NCBI RefSeq assembly: GCF_024166365.1
Contig: NC_064846.1
Location: forward strand, 32,881,866-32,945,865
Origin: Elephas maximus indicus
Taxonomy: Eukaryota; Chordata; Mammalia; Proboscidea; Elephantidae
DNA: 64,000 nt
Direction of reading: 5' to 3'
The notes beneath the pieces are model-generated. The model ran no database searches. It had not been told where the DNA came from and saw only the letters and a program-made list of their open reading frames with translations. The translations under genes and the position numbers were made by a program. Shown piece after piece: positions 10,011 to 22,909 of the stretch (positions within the stretch are counted from its first letter, which is position 1; the number at the start of each line of letters is the position of its first letter).

Positions 10011-11218
10011 ATGATTTCCCACTCCCGATGTATCCTTCTCGGTGGGGGCGGGGCCCTGCTCCACAGACTAATACTACTTGCCTCTCTCCCTTCACTCTCT
10101 GCCTCCTTAATTTCTCCACTGTTCCTCCAACTCCCCTCTTTAGGAGCTGTGACTTACGTGATGGGTCCCTTTGGAAGAAGAAACTGGTCATGTGTAGCCT
10201 GGCCCCCTACCTTTCTACTTCATCATGGGAAGAGAACAGATGTTCTGCTCAGTTCTATTAATGCTGTCAGTTTTTATAAGGGTAACCTATGCCCCTGTGG
10301 GGTCAGGGGGAGGCTTGCCCTGGTTCAGTGCTGCATGTGACTGAGTGGGTCAGTCTGATTTTGGAGTTTAAGTATTAGAAGGCTGTACTAAGTAAGGTGC
10401 AAAGTGGGCAAATCCCATCCTTGTTGCCAGTTGTACTAAGTAAGGGGCAAATCCCACCTTCATTGCCAGTTGAGTGTTAAGAATCAGCATGAAACCAATC
10501 CCCAAAATGTGGAGACTGATATAGTCTACACCTTCCTACTTCTCCATCCTCATCACCAGCCTTCCAAGTGGTACTCTCTCTCTCCAACCCTACCCACCCA
10601 GAGCTGGGTCAGAGCTCACAAGTTAGATGGACACCATCCTTTAGACTGCCAAATAGGCAGACGCCAGCCTCTGCTGGCTTTCACTGCCCCTTTGGGTTGA
10701 TAATATTCTGGAATGACTCACAGAATATTGCAGAAAGTATACCATACTTATGACTACACATTTATTACAACCAAAAATGATACAAATGAAGAGGCACGTA
10801 GGGTGAGGTCTGGGAGGGGTCCCAGCATGGAGCTTCCACACCCCAAAGGGACACACTACCCTCCTGAGAGCAGATGTTCTTACCAACCAGGAAGTCCACT
10901 TGAGCCTTAGGGCTCAGGGCTTTTATCAGTCTCACCATGTGGTCATGATACATTACGCCTCTAGAGGTTAGTCAACATCAGGCCGCCAGGTGGTCCTTCT
11001 TGCTCTGGTTAGCCCCCACTCATTAGTCTCAGTTGTCCTCCAGCTCTCAGGAACTGAGAACAAAGGTGAAATTGCCTTATGCACCTCATAGAGGCCCAAT
11101 CGATTACAGATTTAACCGTATTCTACTAGCTGCCTCCCCCTTTCTTCTTTTTTTAAAATTTGATTTAGAAATTTGGGCAAGAAAGAAAAGTGTAAGTCAT
11201 TGGGCTCCCTTCAATCCT
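10011..11218. other. intergenic stretch with a local tandem duplication
   Basis: No gene or named repeat was recognised. A 48-bp segment at 10385-10432 (starting gtactaagtaagg) is repeated immediately at 10433-10471 with a 9-base deletion, a simple local duplication. Confidence 0.6.
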
Positions 11219-11310
11219 ATTCGATAAGGGAAGAAACAGAAGCATAGAGAAGTTGATTAACTTTCCCAAAGTCACATAGCTAAGTGGAAGAACTTGGGTT
11301 CAAGCTCAGG
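11219..11310 (-). mobile_element. MIR fragment
   Basis: Antisense MIR core wording: agaagcatagagaagttgat, cccaaagtcacatagctaag and a following 'gggttcaagctcagg'. A further short sense MIR piece (ctctggagccagactgcttg) follows at about 11334. Confidence 0.7.
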
Positions 11311-11369
11311 CACAATAGAGGTAAGATTGTCAGCTCTGGAGCCAGACTGCTTGGGTTTGAAGTGGGAGA

Positions 11370-12391
11370 GAAGAGGAAAATTAAATGGTAGGGAGAGAAA
11401 CAACGAAAAGCTTAGAGGAGATAGTGAGAATCCTTATAATCTGGGCCCTGTTCAAACCTAGCAGACAGATAGTGTTAACATGTCCCAGTTTTCAAACTAT
11501 GGCCATATCTGCCCTGTGACTCTGACAAACCTCTCCCTCACAGGCATCTGGACCACTACCTCTTCCCACACTGCCTCTTCTGTGAGATTCCAATTCCAAC
11601 CTGAAGACCTAACTATACTACCTGACACAGATGATTGAAGGACCTTTTTCTCACCAGACGAGCAGTTCAGTCAAGGTAGAGCCAAGTTGATTGGTTTGGC
11701 ATAAACAGCCTTAGCATAAAATGCAGAAGCTATTAGGTACCTTATTCCAAGGAACTTAAGTCGGGATCTTGGAAAACCTTTTGTATTCATTCTTTTATTA
11801 TTTTACTTATTTTGCCTTGGTTTATTTTTATGTGCCTATTTCTTGGTTCCATTATCTATTCTCACTGAGATGGTAAGTGAAATGATTGCTTGACCTTACC
11901 ATCACCCAAAACCAATCTATGACTACATGCATCAGACTATCAACATTGATACTAACCAGTCCCTAGCCATCACCACAGATCTCAGTCCCTGCCTAGCAGA
12001 TTGCTACCTTTGAGCCAGTTAGGTCACCAGGGAACAGTACTCCCAGGTGCCAAGACAATACCAGACACTGATAGCAAAGAACAGGTAAGCCAACAACAAG
12101 GATGTAAAAGATACAGTAGCTTCGCAATCTTATTGAGCAAGAAGCCAATTAGCCCTGAGGAATTCCTAAAGGAATTGTCATAGCATGTAAAAATAGTTTT
12201 GTGGCCTCTGGGAGAAAGGAAAACCAAGGTCTGTGTACTTCAAAAGCCTCAAAGGGCACCACTGCACTTAGCTCATACCACATTTACGGCATACTGCATA
12301 GTATTCATACTGTACAGTTCAGTACTTGTAAGAAGAAATCACTGCGACATAGTGGCAAAGTAAGCCACAATACAGCAGAATACTGTAGATC
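11370..12391. other. intergenic stretch, nothing recognised
   Basis: Unique-looking DNA with no supported gene. Short open frames here lack any recognisable protein similarity. Confidence 0.45.
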
Positions 12392-12535
12392 AGTGGTTCT
12401 CAACAGGGGACCTTTTGCCCTCCAGGAGACATTTGGCAATGTCTGGAGACATTGTTGGTTGTATCAACTAGTGTGTGTATGGGGGTGCTACTGACAACTA
12501 GTAGGTTGAGGACAGGGATGTGGCTAACATTGAAG
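12392..12535 (+). mobile_element. MER20-type hAT element
   Basis: It starts cagtggttctcaacagggga, the terminal inverted repeat of MER20, and continues with its characteristic acatttggcaatgtctggag and gggggtgctactg. The 3' terminus is missing or lost at the junction with the following SINEs. Confidence 0.85.
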
Positions 12536-12550
12536 GCAACTGACAACAAC

Positions 12551-12725
12551 ATGGAAACCCTGGTGTCATAGTGGTTAAGAGCTATGGCTGCTAATCAAAA
12601 GATCAGCAGTCCGAATCTACCAAGTGCTCCTTGGAAGCTCTATGGGGCAGTTCTACTCTGTCCTATAGTGTCACAAGGAGTCGGAATCGACTCCATGGCA
12701 ACGGGTTTGGTTTTTTTTTTTTTTT
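12551..12725 (+). mobile_element. AfroSINE-type SINE, first of a tandem pair
   Basis: Complete short subtype: head ggaaaccctggtgtcatagt, body ggggcagttctactctgtcc, tail ggagtcggaatcgactccat, then a T-rich end. It is flanked by aacaac(a/g)tgg copies at 12545 and 12726. The next SINE begins at the second copy. Confidence 0.9.
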
Positions 12726-12731
12726 AACAAC

Positions 12732-12879
12732 GTGGTGCCCTGGTGGCACAGTGGTTAAGAGCTCGGCTGCTAACCAAAAGGTCTGCAGTTTGAATCCACC
12801 GGGTGCTCTCCTTGGAAAGCCTACGGGGCAGTTCTACTCTGCTGAAATCCACTCAGTTGGCAGCAGGTTGTATTTTTGG
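12732..12879 (+). mobile_element. AfroSINE-type SINE, second of a tandem pair
   Basis: The head (gccctggtggcacagtggtt) is intact, but the tail is shortened and altered after 'cagttctactctgctg'. aacaac occurs again at 12880-12885, making a third copy of the target word. Confidence 0.9.
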
Positions 12880-12954
12880 AACAACAGCATATATATATCT
12901 ACATGAAATATTTCATTTTGAAACAAATGTTGACATAACATGAAATGTTGTTTT

Positions 12955-13715
12955 GAAACAAACATTAACTTTTATTTTGAATTAACATTTTAAAACTTTT
13001 TATTTTAAAAGTTGCTAAAATAGTACAGAGGATTCCATATGCCCTTTGATTCTTCAAACGTGAACATTTTACCACAGTTGCTTTACTTGCTATGAGTTAT
13101 TTTTCTGAAACATTTTGCAGTAAGTTGCAAAACAACGCCGCACTATTTCGAAACATCTCAGGGAGAATTTTCTTACAGCAAAGACTTTCTCTTACATAAC
13201 TACTGTACATGTATTAAAATCGGAAATTAACATTGATACGATACTATTACCTAGTCTACAGCTATTCTAATTTGGTCAGTTAAAAATAGTGCTTTTTCCG
13301 TCCAGGACTAGTGGTCCTACCTCTTTTCTATTAATCTGGACGAGTTCCTCAATCTTTCTTTGTCTTTCATGACTTTGATAATTTTGAAGAGTGGATACAA
13401 ATTATTTTGTAGACCGTTCCTAAATTTGAGTTTGTCCGATGTTTCCTCAGGATCAGATTTAGGTTATGCAAAGTTTTGGCACTAATACTGCAAAATCGAT
13501 CAGCGTTTTTCTTAGTGCCTCATCAGGAGGCGCTTGATGTCCATTTGTCTCATTTCTGGGGCTGCTTACTTTCCTCAGTTAGGACGGCGTCCACCATGTT
13601 TTTCCATTGTAAAGCTTCTATTTCACGCTTTGAAATAGTAACTATCTTTTGGGAATATACTTTGAGACTACGTAAATATTCAGTTTCTCATCTTACTTGC
13701 GCTCCCTAGTTCTGC
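12955..13715 (-). mobile_element. old L1 3'-region, antisense
   Basis: Wording such as 'gttgctaaaatagtacagag', 'tcttcaaacgtgaacatttt' and 'cctcaggatcagatttaggt' is that of L1M-type 3' regions in reverse orientation. It is highly diverged. The 77-codon frame inside is not a gene. Confidence 0.6.
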
Positions 13716-14232
13716 GTAAGGTTACAATAGTGATAGACAGAGTAGGGTTTCAGAATACGTAGCTCCTTGTGTTTCCCAGGGCCGATTTCTGGATCCCTCC
13801 CTTGCATTAGCATAATGCCTGGCGCGCAGTGAATGCCCGCCCCCTACCCGACTAGTTTCTTTTTATCTCAGCCCTGAGCAGAGTGTATTGTAATTTATGT
13901 CTGTCTCTCACACAAACTATGAACTCGTCGAGGGCAGGCATCGTGGCCTACTGTTTCTCAATACCAAAGTATAGCACGCATACAATACATGCTAGACACT
14001 GGAGATACAAGCAGATAAATTACAGTCGAATTTGAACAGTCGCCTGTAGATACTATGGAACCTAAGAGTTACAAGTCAGACTGGGGACGGCACGTTTCCT
14101 GTTCTAAAGAGAAGCGAGGGTGGCGGAGGGCACGTGTGATACAGTTACTTTGCGAAGGGGCCCACGGCTCGCGCGCGGCCTCACCGTTGACCGGCGGGCC
14201 TCTCACTCACGCGGAGTTAGGAGGAAGGTGGG

Positions 14233-14240
14233 GCGGGAAA
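14233..14240 (+). promoter_or_regulatory. E2F-like motif
   Basis: GCGGGAAA within gggcgggaaa, about 107 bp upstream of the THOC2 ATG. A motif match only. Confidence 0.35.
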
Positions 14241-14295
14241 TCGAAAACCGAACTCTCAGCTCCCGGCATTCCTCGTAGGCGGTGCTCCCCTTTGA

Positions 14296-14418
<123 letters not shown>

Positions 14419-15654
14419 TGAGTGTCCAGGCCGGAGGCAGGCGCCCGTCTAGGCCGGGCCCGGGCGGCGGCCGCCCTCTCTTGTGTGGCGGGAGGTTGGG
14501 GAGAAAGATGCGCCCCCTCCCCCATCAGGGCGGCGGGCGTGGACGGTTGTCTGGGAGTTTCGAACTCAGGGAGAAGAGGTGCTCGTAACCGCCGCCGACC
14601 TCCTTCCTTCCCTGGCCTCCGTAAAGTCCCTGCTTCCTGCGGTAGCCCCGGCTTCCTTTAGCCTCTTCGTAGAACTCCGTTTCGCCCCCGCGGGTCCCTG
14701 CGCTCCTGCTCGGTCTCTTTTTGTCCCCTTCTTCGCTTGAGCTCACTTGGCTCCTTTCTCTTTACGGGGCCGCCGGGGGGGGGTTCGGACTCTCCACCTC
14801 TCTCTGTCCCATTTCTTCACTTTGCACCCGTTCGACTCCGCAGTTGGGAGCCCGGAACCTCCTCTGCCCGAAGTCCGAGGAGGGCGAACCGTCCCGGACT
14901 CCCTCCCCTCCTCTCCGCCCGCCGCCGCGAAGCCCCGGGCATCGCGAAGAGCCCCGCTTGGCACCTCTCGTCCTCCCGGGGAGCGATCTCTCGGATTGTC
15001 CCGGCCTCGCGCGGCGCCGCGGCCGTGGGGAAGTGTGGCAGGGATTGCCTCTTTCCTCGAAGACCTACCGGCATTTCTTTGCTCGTCTTTTCACCTTAGA
15101 GCCTTTTCGGGTTGGATTCAACTGTCGTCATTAAATGTTTCCTAAACCCCATTTTGTCCTGGGACTTCAACTAATTTTGGCAACTTTCCAAGCTTCTCGA
15201 GTACCTAGGATAACGCGTTTCCTTTAGCCATAAAACTTAATTTTTCCCCCAGTAACACCGAAAACAGTTATTTGCCGTTCTCGCGGTTTCCTCGCCCAAA
15301 TTTTCAGCTCGCTCGCTCTTTCCCTCCCCCCACCTTGTGAAAAAAATACCGTTTAAGCAGCAAAAGAAACCACAGGTTTAAAAACAACTTAGTTCTAATT
15401 TCCTTCACTGAATTGCTTTAGAAGCTAAAGCTGAACCCTCTATGAGCTGAATGCTTGCTAGCCCTTTTTGTCGTCGTTGCCCCCATCCTCCCTTCCAGTA
15501 GCTTGTTTAAGGTTGCTGGTGTGAAAAGATAAGAATCTTTGGAACTTCATTTCTCGGAAGGAAATGCGGGGAACGCGTTGCTGGATCTTACGGGTGTAAT
15601 ATTGCCCGCCCCAATGGCCCACCGCCCCTCCTACGCGCACGGCCACGAAGTCTT

Positions 15655-15880
15655 AACAGTGGAGCCCTAGAGTTGGATTGCCTGAGTAAGCGGCCGTTTT
15701 AGCCTCTTAACTGGCTGAGTGACCTTGGTTAAGTTCCTTAACCACTTTGACTGTTTTCCCTTGAATAAACTGGGAATAATAGTACTCTATTCAGAAGAGC
15801 ATTGTGAAGACTAAAGGATAATCCTCGTAAAGCGCTTGGCATATAGTAAGTGCCATAGTGATAGCTATTAATAGTAATAT
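15655..15880 (+). mobile_element. MIR copy, nearly full length
   Basis: Sense MIR order is visible: tagagttggattgcctgagt, gagtgaccttggttaagttc, ataaactgggaataatagta, then taaagcgcttggcatatagt. It lies early in THOC2 intron 1. Confidence 0.8.
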
Positions 15881-16113
15881 TTCAACCTATAGATGTTTCA
15901 ACTTAGCGGGACAGCCCTTGCGCTTAAAGTCTGTAGCACTCAGTTCGCAGTTAATTGGTCTTTGACTTTTTATGTGTATTTATTTCTGTTCTCCAACGAA
16001 TTGAGAGGCCCTTGAAGAGTAGGGACTGTGTCTCATATTTCTTTTGATTCTGCCCCTTCCCTCCTGCCAGCCCTTCTGGCACGTGCTTGGAGTGCTTATT
16101 GGTTTATTAACGG

Positions 16114-16280
16114 TAAAAAAAAAAAAATCCGTTGCCGTCGAGTCCATTCCGACTCATAGCGACCCTATAGGACGGAGTAGAACTGCCCCATAACGTTTCC
16201 AAGGAGTGCCTAGTGGATTCGAACTGCTGACCTTTCGGTTAGCAGCTGTAGCCCTTAATCACTGTGCCACCAGGGTTTCC
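16114..16280 (-). mobile_element. AfroSINE-type SINE, short subtype
   Basis: Antisense copy with the A-run seen on the + strand at its left edge. A perfect 9-bp target duplication, tattaacgg, occurs at 16105-16113 and 16281-16289. It is well preserved (gtcgctatgagtcggaatgg tail, ggcacagtgattaagg head on the - strand). Confidence 0.95.
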
Positions 16281-16472
16281 TATTAACGGATAGAGAAGTC
16301 TATTTGATAAACATTCATTTTGAACTGTCATGAACATTGTCCAGATTCTTACACAGCCAGTCAACAATTATCTGTTAAGTCCCCTGTGTGCATGCAGGGA
16401 AGACTGGATGATCATCATCTGTATTAGATTAGGATAACCCAAAAGATTGATAAATCACTTCCTTGTTTTGTT

Positions 16473-16680
16473 AGGAGCCCTGGGGCACAGTGGTTAAAGC
16501 GCTTGGCTGCTAACTGAAAGGTCAGCGGTTCCAACTCACTAGCCACTCCAAGGGAGAAAGGTGAGGCAGTCTGCTTCTGTAAAGATTACAACCTTGGAAA
16601 CCCCATGGGGCAGTTCTGCTCTTTCCTATAGGGTCTGTGAGTAGGAATCGACTTGCTGGCAGTGGGTTTGGTTTTCTGTC
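16473..16680 (+). mobile_element. AfroSINE-type SINE, long subtype
   Basis: Head gagccctggggcacagtggt, tail gtaggaatcgacttgctggc. It differs from the short subtype by an internal segment containing 'gcagtctgcttctgtaaag' between the tRNA-like head and the 'ggaaacccc' body. Confidence 0.9.
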
Positions 16681-19090
16681 TGTTTTGTTTACTTTTAAAG
16701 CCAACTTATTTATTCAGGGGTTGTCATCTTTGGAGATTGCTCAACTTTCTCCTTCCTGCTGTTTTTGACAGTTTTACTATTATTGCTCCCACCTTAGAAT
16801 GAGTGGTATGGGCTAGGAAGTAAAATCAAGAGCCTTCTGTTTGGCTTCTAACTGGCAGTGGTTGGGGAAAAACAAAATGATGTTGGGAGTTAAAATACCT
16901 AGCCAGAATGGAATTTTGAATTCATTTTATGTATATTTACACGCTCCATGATATCTGTCATAGCTCCTGAGTTTGAAGAGCTGCTTCAGAATTGTTACGA
17001 GGACTTACATGTATATAGTTATTGCATGGCTTGTGGAATGTGGTTTGAATTATACTAGATCCAAATCAGTATAGTCAGTTTTGTAATTGAATTCTGTTAT
17101 ATAAAGTGTCTGAAGTTAACTGTGTAACATAATGGAATATTTTAAATAGTCAATCATTTCACCACTTGATACTTAGTTTTCATATATTTGATTCCTTTTC
17201 CCGCTATAAAAACTTTGTTGCATATAGCCTAATTTGGGACTTCTTGTCATCTTACTAAAGATAGATGTTAGCAATTTCATTAGACAGAACAAATTATGTT
17301 GTAAATATATTACAAAAAAATCTTTCCTTTGTCTGAAAACAGCCTCTTTTAAGTGTAAAACAGCAAATGAAAATGTTAAAAACAAAGGTAGTGTGTCACC
17401 AAATTAGAATTGAGTCCATTTATAGTTCTGGCTCTTAAGAGTATGACCAATATTTAAAATTGGATCTTTGATGGATCTTTCCTTTTTAAGGAGATGAATT
17501 AACAGATGAGCTTTAACTTGACTGAAAATTACCTTTTAAAAAGGTATGATGTAGTTTGTGATATTGTTAGTTCATTTCTTGTCTGTCACTTCTTATCGTT
17601 AAGTCTGTATTCTGGGAGTTGCAGTTAATTTCAGCATCATAGTGTTAAAAGCAACACATGAGATATGGGCATTTAAAAACTTTCAAAGAGGGCAAATTCT
17701 TAACTGTGCCCCATAAAAAGCCATTGTCTGTTAGCTGGAAGATCCTGGCTTTGAAAAATAAGCTTTGTTAGGTACATAAAGGAGAATTAAAACTGTATTT
17801 TGCCTAACTGCATAGTCCACCACATACCTGTCTTTCCAGAGATACTGATAGTTTTTGATGATAAATTACAGAACTCTTAAAATGGTCTTTTTCAAATGGT
17901 AGCAAAAAGGCAAAGGATTACCAAAACATAATTGTCTTCTCCAGTAACACTTAGATTTAGAATCTTTTTTTAGATTCTTAGGTTTTTTTTTCCCTTATAT
18001 CTAGTTTTAGAAGTTTCACAATGTAAACCCTTTCAGATTCTGCCACATGTGCAAGATATGGTTTTAATCACTTTAATTTTGGAATTAAGAGTTTTAGTGT
18101 CTTTATGATTTTATGTTAGCATAGGACTTGCTTTGATGAAGCAAATAAACTTGCATGTACTGGTAGATACAGTAGAGAATTCTGCTTTTAGTAGAAATCA
18201 GTCACACAGTGAGCTCAGCATTTCTCTGTCACAGGCAACCTTAATGGAAGACTTATGTTCCAAGCTCTTAATCTGAAGATGCTAGCCTCATGTAAATGCT
18301 TTAGTCTAGTTTTGAAGTGCATACTTATATTTGTTTAGTATCATCAATTTGTCTGGTTGAAGAATTTATTTTTCTTTTAAAAAATCTACATATTCCAATT
18401 AGAAGTTTTTGTTAGGACTTATTAATTAATCATTGGTAATCATAATAAAGCTTTAAAATTTAATTGCTAAATGTTTTGGTTGCCATTCTTTTTCTTCTAC
18501 TGCTGCTAAATGATTTTAAACATTCTAGAACTTGTCTAAATACACTTGGATGCTCAATAAATGTCTGACCTGAATTTTTTAAAGGGAAGTAGGAGGGGAG
18601 GGTTTAGAAATTTTAGTCTTGGTGGCTGAAGATTTTTTCTCCCCAAAGGTGCTCTAAATTCTGCTTAAACTTTATTTGATGTTTAGTTGATGTCTTAGTC
18701 TTCAAACATCTGGCCTTAATTTCTCATTGCAACCTGTATTCACAAGTATAAGTCTTGGTCTGTTTTCCTGGTAAGAGAAATGCCTTCTTTAGAAAATGTT
18801 AAAACAATATCAGGAGGTTATCTAGGTTACTTTTTTCTTTCTTGGTTAAAAAATTAAAATATTGTATAAGGCTTAAACATTTAGAGTGGGTGCTGTTAAA
18901 GTGTTTGTGCGTTTTCCTACTGTAAGTACAGGAGCTTCTCTTGTCTCTTTACCATTCCCTGTTCCCTTTGCTCATAAATGCATGTTTTCACAAGATACAA
19001 CTACTTTGTCCTGGTATTCATTTTTATGGATTATGTCTGTGTTCGAACACTGAAAATAGAGGTAGCACTTCACTTTACCAAATTTAGCCT
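16681..19090. other. intron 1, unique A+T-rich sequence
   Basis: No exon, RNA gene or named repeat is visible. Short open frames here are A+T-rich and without recognisable similarity. Confidence 0.5.
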
Positions 19091-19425
19091 TTTTTATTTT
19101 TATTGTATTTTAGATGAAGGCATACAGAACAAGCTAGTTTCTCATTAAACAGTACACATTGTTTTATGACATTGGTTAATAACTCCGTGACGGGTCAACA
19201 CTCTCCCTTCTCGTCCTTGGGTTCCCTATTAGCAGCTTTCATGTCCTCTCCTGCCTTCTAGTCCTTGCCCCTGGGCTGGTGCGTCCCTTTAGCCTCGTTT
19301 GTTTTTGTTTTATGGGCCTGTCCAATCTTTGGCTGAGGGCAAACCTCAACAGTGACTTCATTACTGAGCTAAAAGGGTGTCTGGGGGTCATACTCTCTCG
19401 GTATTGTTTTGTTTTTAACAATTAA
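19091..19425 (-). mobile_element. family C retroposon (L1 3'-UTR-like), 5'-truncated
   Basis: It begins on the + strand with a T-rich run and 'attgtattttagatgaaggc', then 'gtttctcattaaacagtaca' and 'cttggctgagggcaaacctc'. These are shared in order with 46925-47640, where the family runs further. It is antisense to THOC2. Confidence 0.8.
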
Positions 19426-21360
19426 CTGAGGCACAAATGAACATCAGCCTTCTCTATGTGAAGCCAGCTTTGAAATGTTGAGCATAATCAAGTAGTTCAG
19501 GCTTGTGCTGTGTTTCCTTTTTACTGGAAAATGGGAGCCGGTAAGGTGAAATGCTAGCTACTCATGTTAACAAGTATTCACAAAATACTTCTGAAGCCCT
19601 TGGAAGAGCTTAAGACATTTTATTCAGTTTAAGTTTCACAGATCTTCGACAGAAAGCAGATTCTGTCCTTCTCAGGTACCTAAGACAGCATCTCCACAAT
19701 AACACTAAAATGTGTAAAAAGCGGAAAGAGTGCTGAACGTAATTATTTGGAGGTCATTAAGGAACTAATCATTTGAATTTGAACTAAGGTGGAAGATTTG
19801 GTTATTTTTCAAGTTATGTTACAATGGCCAACCATTGGAGGTAGTTTTGTTTTTCCTCCGTAATTTAGATTAGGATACTAAAACTGTTGAACAATATTTG
19901 TAAGAAACAATTGTTTCTTTAAGGGTACTTGCTCTTCTGTTAGTGGTTTAGAGAGAAGAGCACAGATTAACCCACTGACTGGGGGAAAATTCTTAGTGAT
20001 TGGTTTTAGTTTCTTCCAACTAAGGAAGACCTGTTTTATACTAAGGTAATATAAGTATCTGTTATGCAAGTGAATTGCCTTATTGTAATAACCCATCAGT
20101 GATTCTTTACACAATTTCAAAAAATCTTTGAGATGGGAATTAATAGTTCATGATGCCATTGTCATCTGCATACTAATATGTTTGTGGCCTTGTAACTGAC
20201 AAGATAGAATGATCTTTCAATTATTTCTTAAAATTATGTAATGATGAATGTACCATTAGATTAGTTAGGGGTTTAGAATACTGACACTATCCCTACTACC
20301 CTCTTTGGAAGGCTTACCTTGAAAGACATACACATTAAGCTTATTAAGACAAATAGAAAAATGAAGTTACTGAAAATGGGGAGGAAGCAAATACATTCAT
20401 CATAAGAAGGAATATTTTACCTTGCACTTTGTAGCCTGGGTACAAAGGGAAAGATGAGTTACTTGATTCTGTTAAATTCTGTCAAAGGCAGTGTTTCTTG
20501 CCACTGTGTTCTAAAGGGAAATGAATCTTTGGAGGCAGTGAGAACCACAAGGAGGGGGAGGAGGGGACTCTTGTAATTTTATAGCAAATATTGATGCAAT
20601 CTTGATATATATATTTACTCTCAACAGAAAGGAGCTCGGTAGCAGACATTTTTTGGTTATACTCTCTCATGCTAGTCTGAAGCAAATGGTATTTCTTTGT
20701 TGCCTATTGGAAGGAAAATTGATTTTGGTTTACATTCCAGATAAGCTTATGGGTAGGTTTAATATATTTTGAGAAATTAGCTTAACCAGTGCTCTCAACC
20801 CATTGGAAGGCCTGTAGTAGTTCTCCAGGGAAGTAAGCGAAAGCACTTGGGATCAAACTTAAAGCAGTTGATTTTACCATTTGTAAGTTGCTCTCTGAAG
20901 AGCTTTTCTTTTAAACGAATTGGCTAAAAACTAACTAAAAAATGAGGTTTTTAAACTATTCCGATTTAATGTAGTATTAACTCTTCATTGGCAAGCCGTT
21001 TTTATTCTTTGGTTTTGAAAATAATTTTGTGAGACCTACAAGTGAATTCATGACCAGAAAAGTATACTTAGTTGGCTTTTAATAACCTTACCCTGCTCAT
21101 CTTGATGATGGACCATTGAAATGATCAAAAGACACAGGTGAGCTGTAGGGGCGTGGATAATCTGCAAAGTAAATACGTAATTTTCTGTGGATGATTGTAA
21201 TGTGGCATCATTTTTTAGATGTGGCATATAAGCAAATTCAGTGTCTTAAAATTAGTTTTTTCACTATAGAAAAAAGATTGCTAGACATAAAAGAACTAAG
21301 AAACTCATATTCGTTGGCCACTGACTTCATTTTCCTTAAAGCCTTGTGCAACTTGTACAA
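19426..21360. other. intron 1, unique sequence
   Basis: No supported feature. An 80-codon frame at 19878-20120 on the - strand and a 67-codon frame at 20482-20685 have no recognisable similarity or conserved context. Confidence 0.5.
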
Positions 21361-22805
21361 ATAATTTTTTTTTTAAATTGTGAAATTCAACAAAAATACG
21401 GACAAGTGCATAAAACAAATGCAGAGCTTAAAGAATGATTGTAAAACCCACACCCATATAACTCATGCCCAGGTCAACAAGATAGACCTGTATTGCTTTT
21501 ACTTCCCAATTAGTTCAAGTTTGTTCTTGAACTTCATATAAATGGAATCATAGAGTATGTACTTTGTTGTATCTGGCTGCTTTTGCTCAACATTATGTCT
21601 TCAGGATCTGTCTGTGTTGCACATATTTATAGTTCTTCCATTTTGTCTTCATAGAGGCAAAATATACCATTGTATAACTATACCCTAATTTGTTTATCTT
21701 TTATGTTGTTGATGAGTATTTTGGTTATTTCTTGTTTTTGGCTATTGCCAACAGTGTAGTAGAAACATAACCTGTACAAGTATTTTGTGTACACAAGCAT
21801 GTGTTTTTATGGAGTATATACTTAGGAGTAGAATCACTACATTATGGATTATGTTTGACTTCAGCTCTACTAGATACTGCCAAACTAATTCAATATGTAC
21901 TACCACCAGAAGTGTATGGAGAGTTCACTTGTTCTACATCCTGGCTAATTTTTGACACTGTCAGATTTAAAATTTTTTGTCAAGTTGATAGGTATGTAAT
22001 GATATTTTATTGTGGTTTATATTTTCATGAGTATCTTTGTATATGTTATTGACCATGTGGATTTCTGATGTCTTTTTCTGAAGGGCCTCATATCTTTTAA
22101 CTCACTTTCCTGTTGGATTGTTTGCATTTATTTCATTGATTTGTAGTTCGTTACGTAGTCTGTCAGACCGTTGTGACCCGTGGGGTTTTCATTGGCTGAT
22201 TTTCAAAAGTAGATCACCAGGCCTTTCTTCCTAGCCTGGAAGCTCTACCGAAACCTGTCCAGCATCATGGCAAAATGCAGTCTACCACTGACAGATGGGT
22301 GGTAGCTGCACATGAAGTGTATTGACCAGAAATTGAACCCGGGTCTCCCTTATGGAAAGTGAGAATTTTAACACTGAAGCACCAACCATCAGATCCATAA
22401 CCGATCATGGGGATGGTGCAGGGCTGGGCAGTGTTTCCTTCTGTTGTGCACGGGGTTGCCATGAGTTGGGGGCTGACCCCATGGCAGCTAACAACAGTAT
22501 AGTCTGTATCTGAGTCCTTTGTTACACTGTATGTGTTGCAAATATCTTTTGTTGTTGTTTGGCCCTTTTGTAATAGTGGCTTTTGATGAACAGAAACTAT
22601 ACATTTTAGTATAGTCAAATTGATCAATATTTTGCTTTATAGCTAGTAGTTTTGTGTTTGAGCAGTCTTTCCCAGTTTTCAGGTAATGAAACTATTCTCC
22701 TATAATTGTCTGGAAACTTTATTATTTTGCTCCTTATTTTTTGATCTTATCTACCTGCTATTGATTTTTGTGTATACTGTGAACTAGGGGTTTGCAATAC
22801 TATGT
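21361..22805 (-). mobile_element. old L1 3'-region, antisense, split by an RTE insertion
   Basis: Antisense L1 terminal wording runs from 21361 (gtgaaattcaacaaaaat...) through 'ttcatataaatggaatcata' (21533) and the ORF2 end to about 22155, and resumes after 22508 (tgagtcctttgttacactgt). The interruption at 22164-22499 has its own 8-bp target duplication. Confidence 0.7.
22164..22499 (+). mobile_element. RTE LINE insertion with inverted 5' part
   Basis: The flanks carry a perfect 8-bp duplication, tagtctgt at 22156-22163 and 22500-22507, marking one insertion event. Positions 22164-22405 read antisense to the RTE 5' region (compare 22242-22262 with 9010-9029). Positions 22408-22499 read sense through the RTE 3' tail (gggcagtgtttccttctgtt, gttgccatgagttgggggct, ggcagctaacaacag), complementary to the copy at 41036-41120. 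Confidence 0.8.
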
Positions 22806-22909
22806 TGTGGTTGAAGTATATGAAGAAGATTTGGCCTCACACAGATAAGTAGTTAGCATAGAGAGAAGAACTACAGCTTTTCAGATAATTGTGGGTATTC
22901 TTCTTTAAT

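Noticed and set aside
12551..12879. tRNA gene candidates in SINE heads here and in other AfroSINE copies
   Set aside because: A- and B-box-like words are present, but they belong to SINE heads with diverged cloverleaf arms. No genuine tRNA gene was found in the window.
14422..15145. Cluster of overlapping open frames on both strands (up to 137 codons)
   Set aside because: They fall in the CpG island and start of intron 1, where high G+C removes stop codons. Compositions are Pro/Ser/Arg/Gly-rich and frame-independent, with no similarity.
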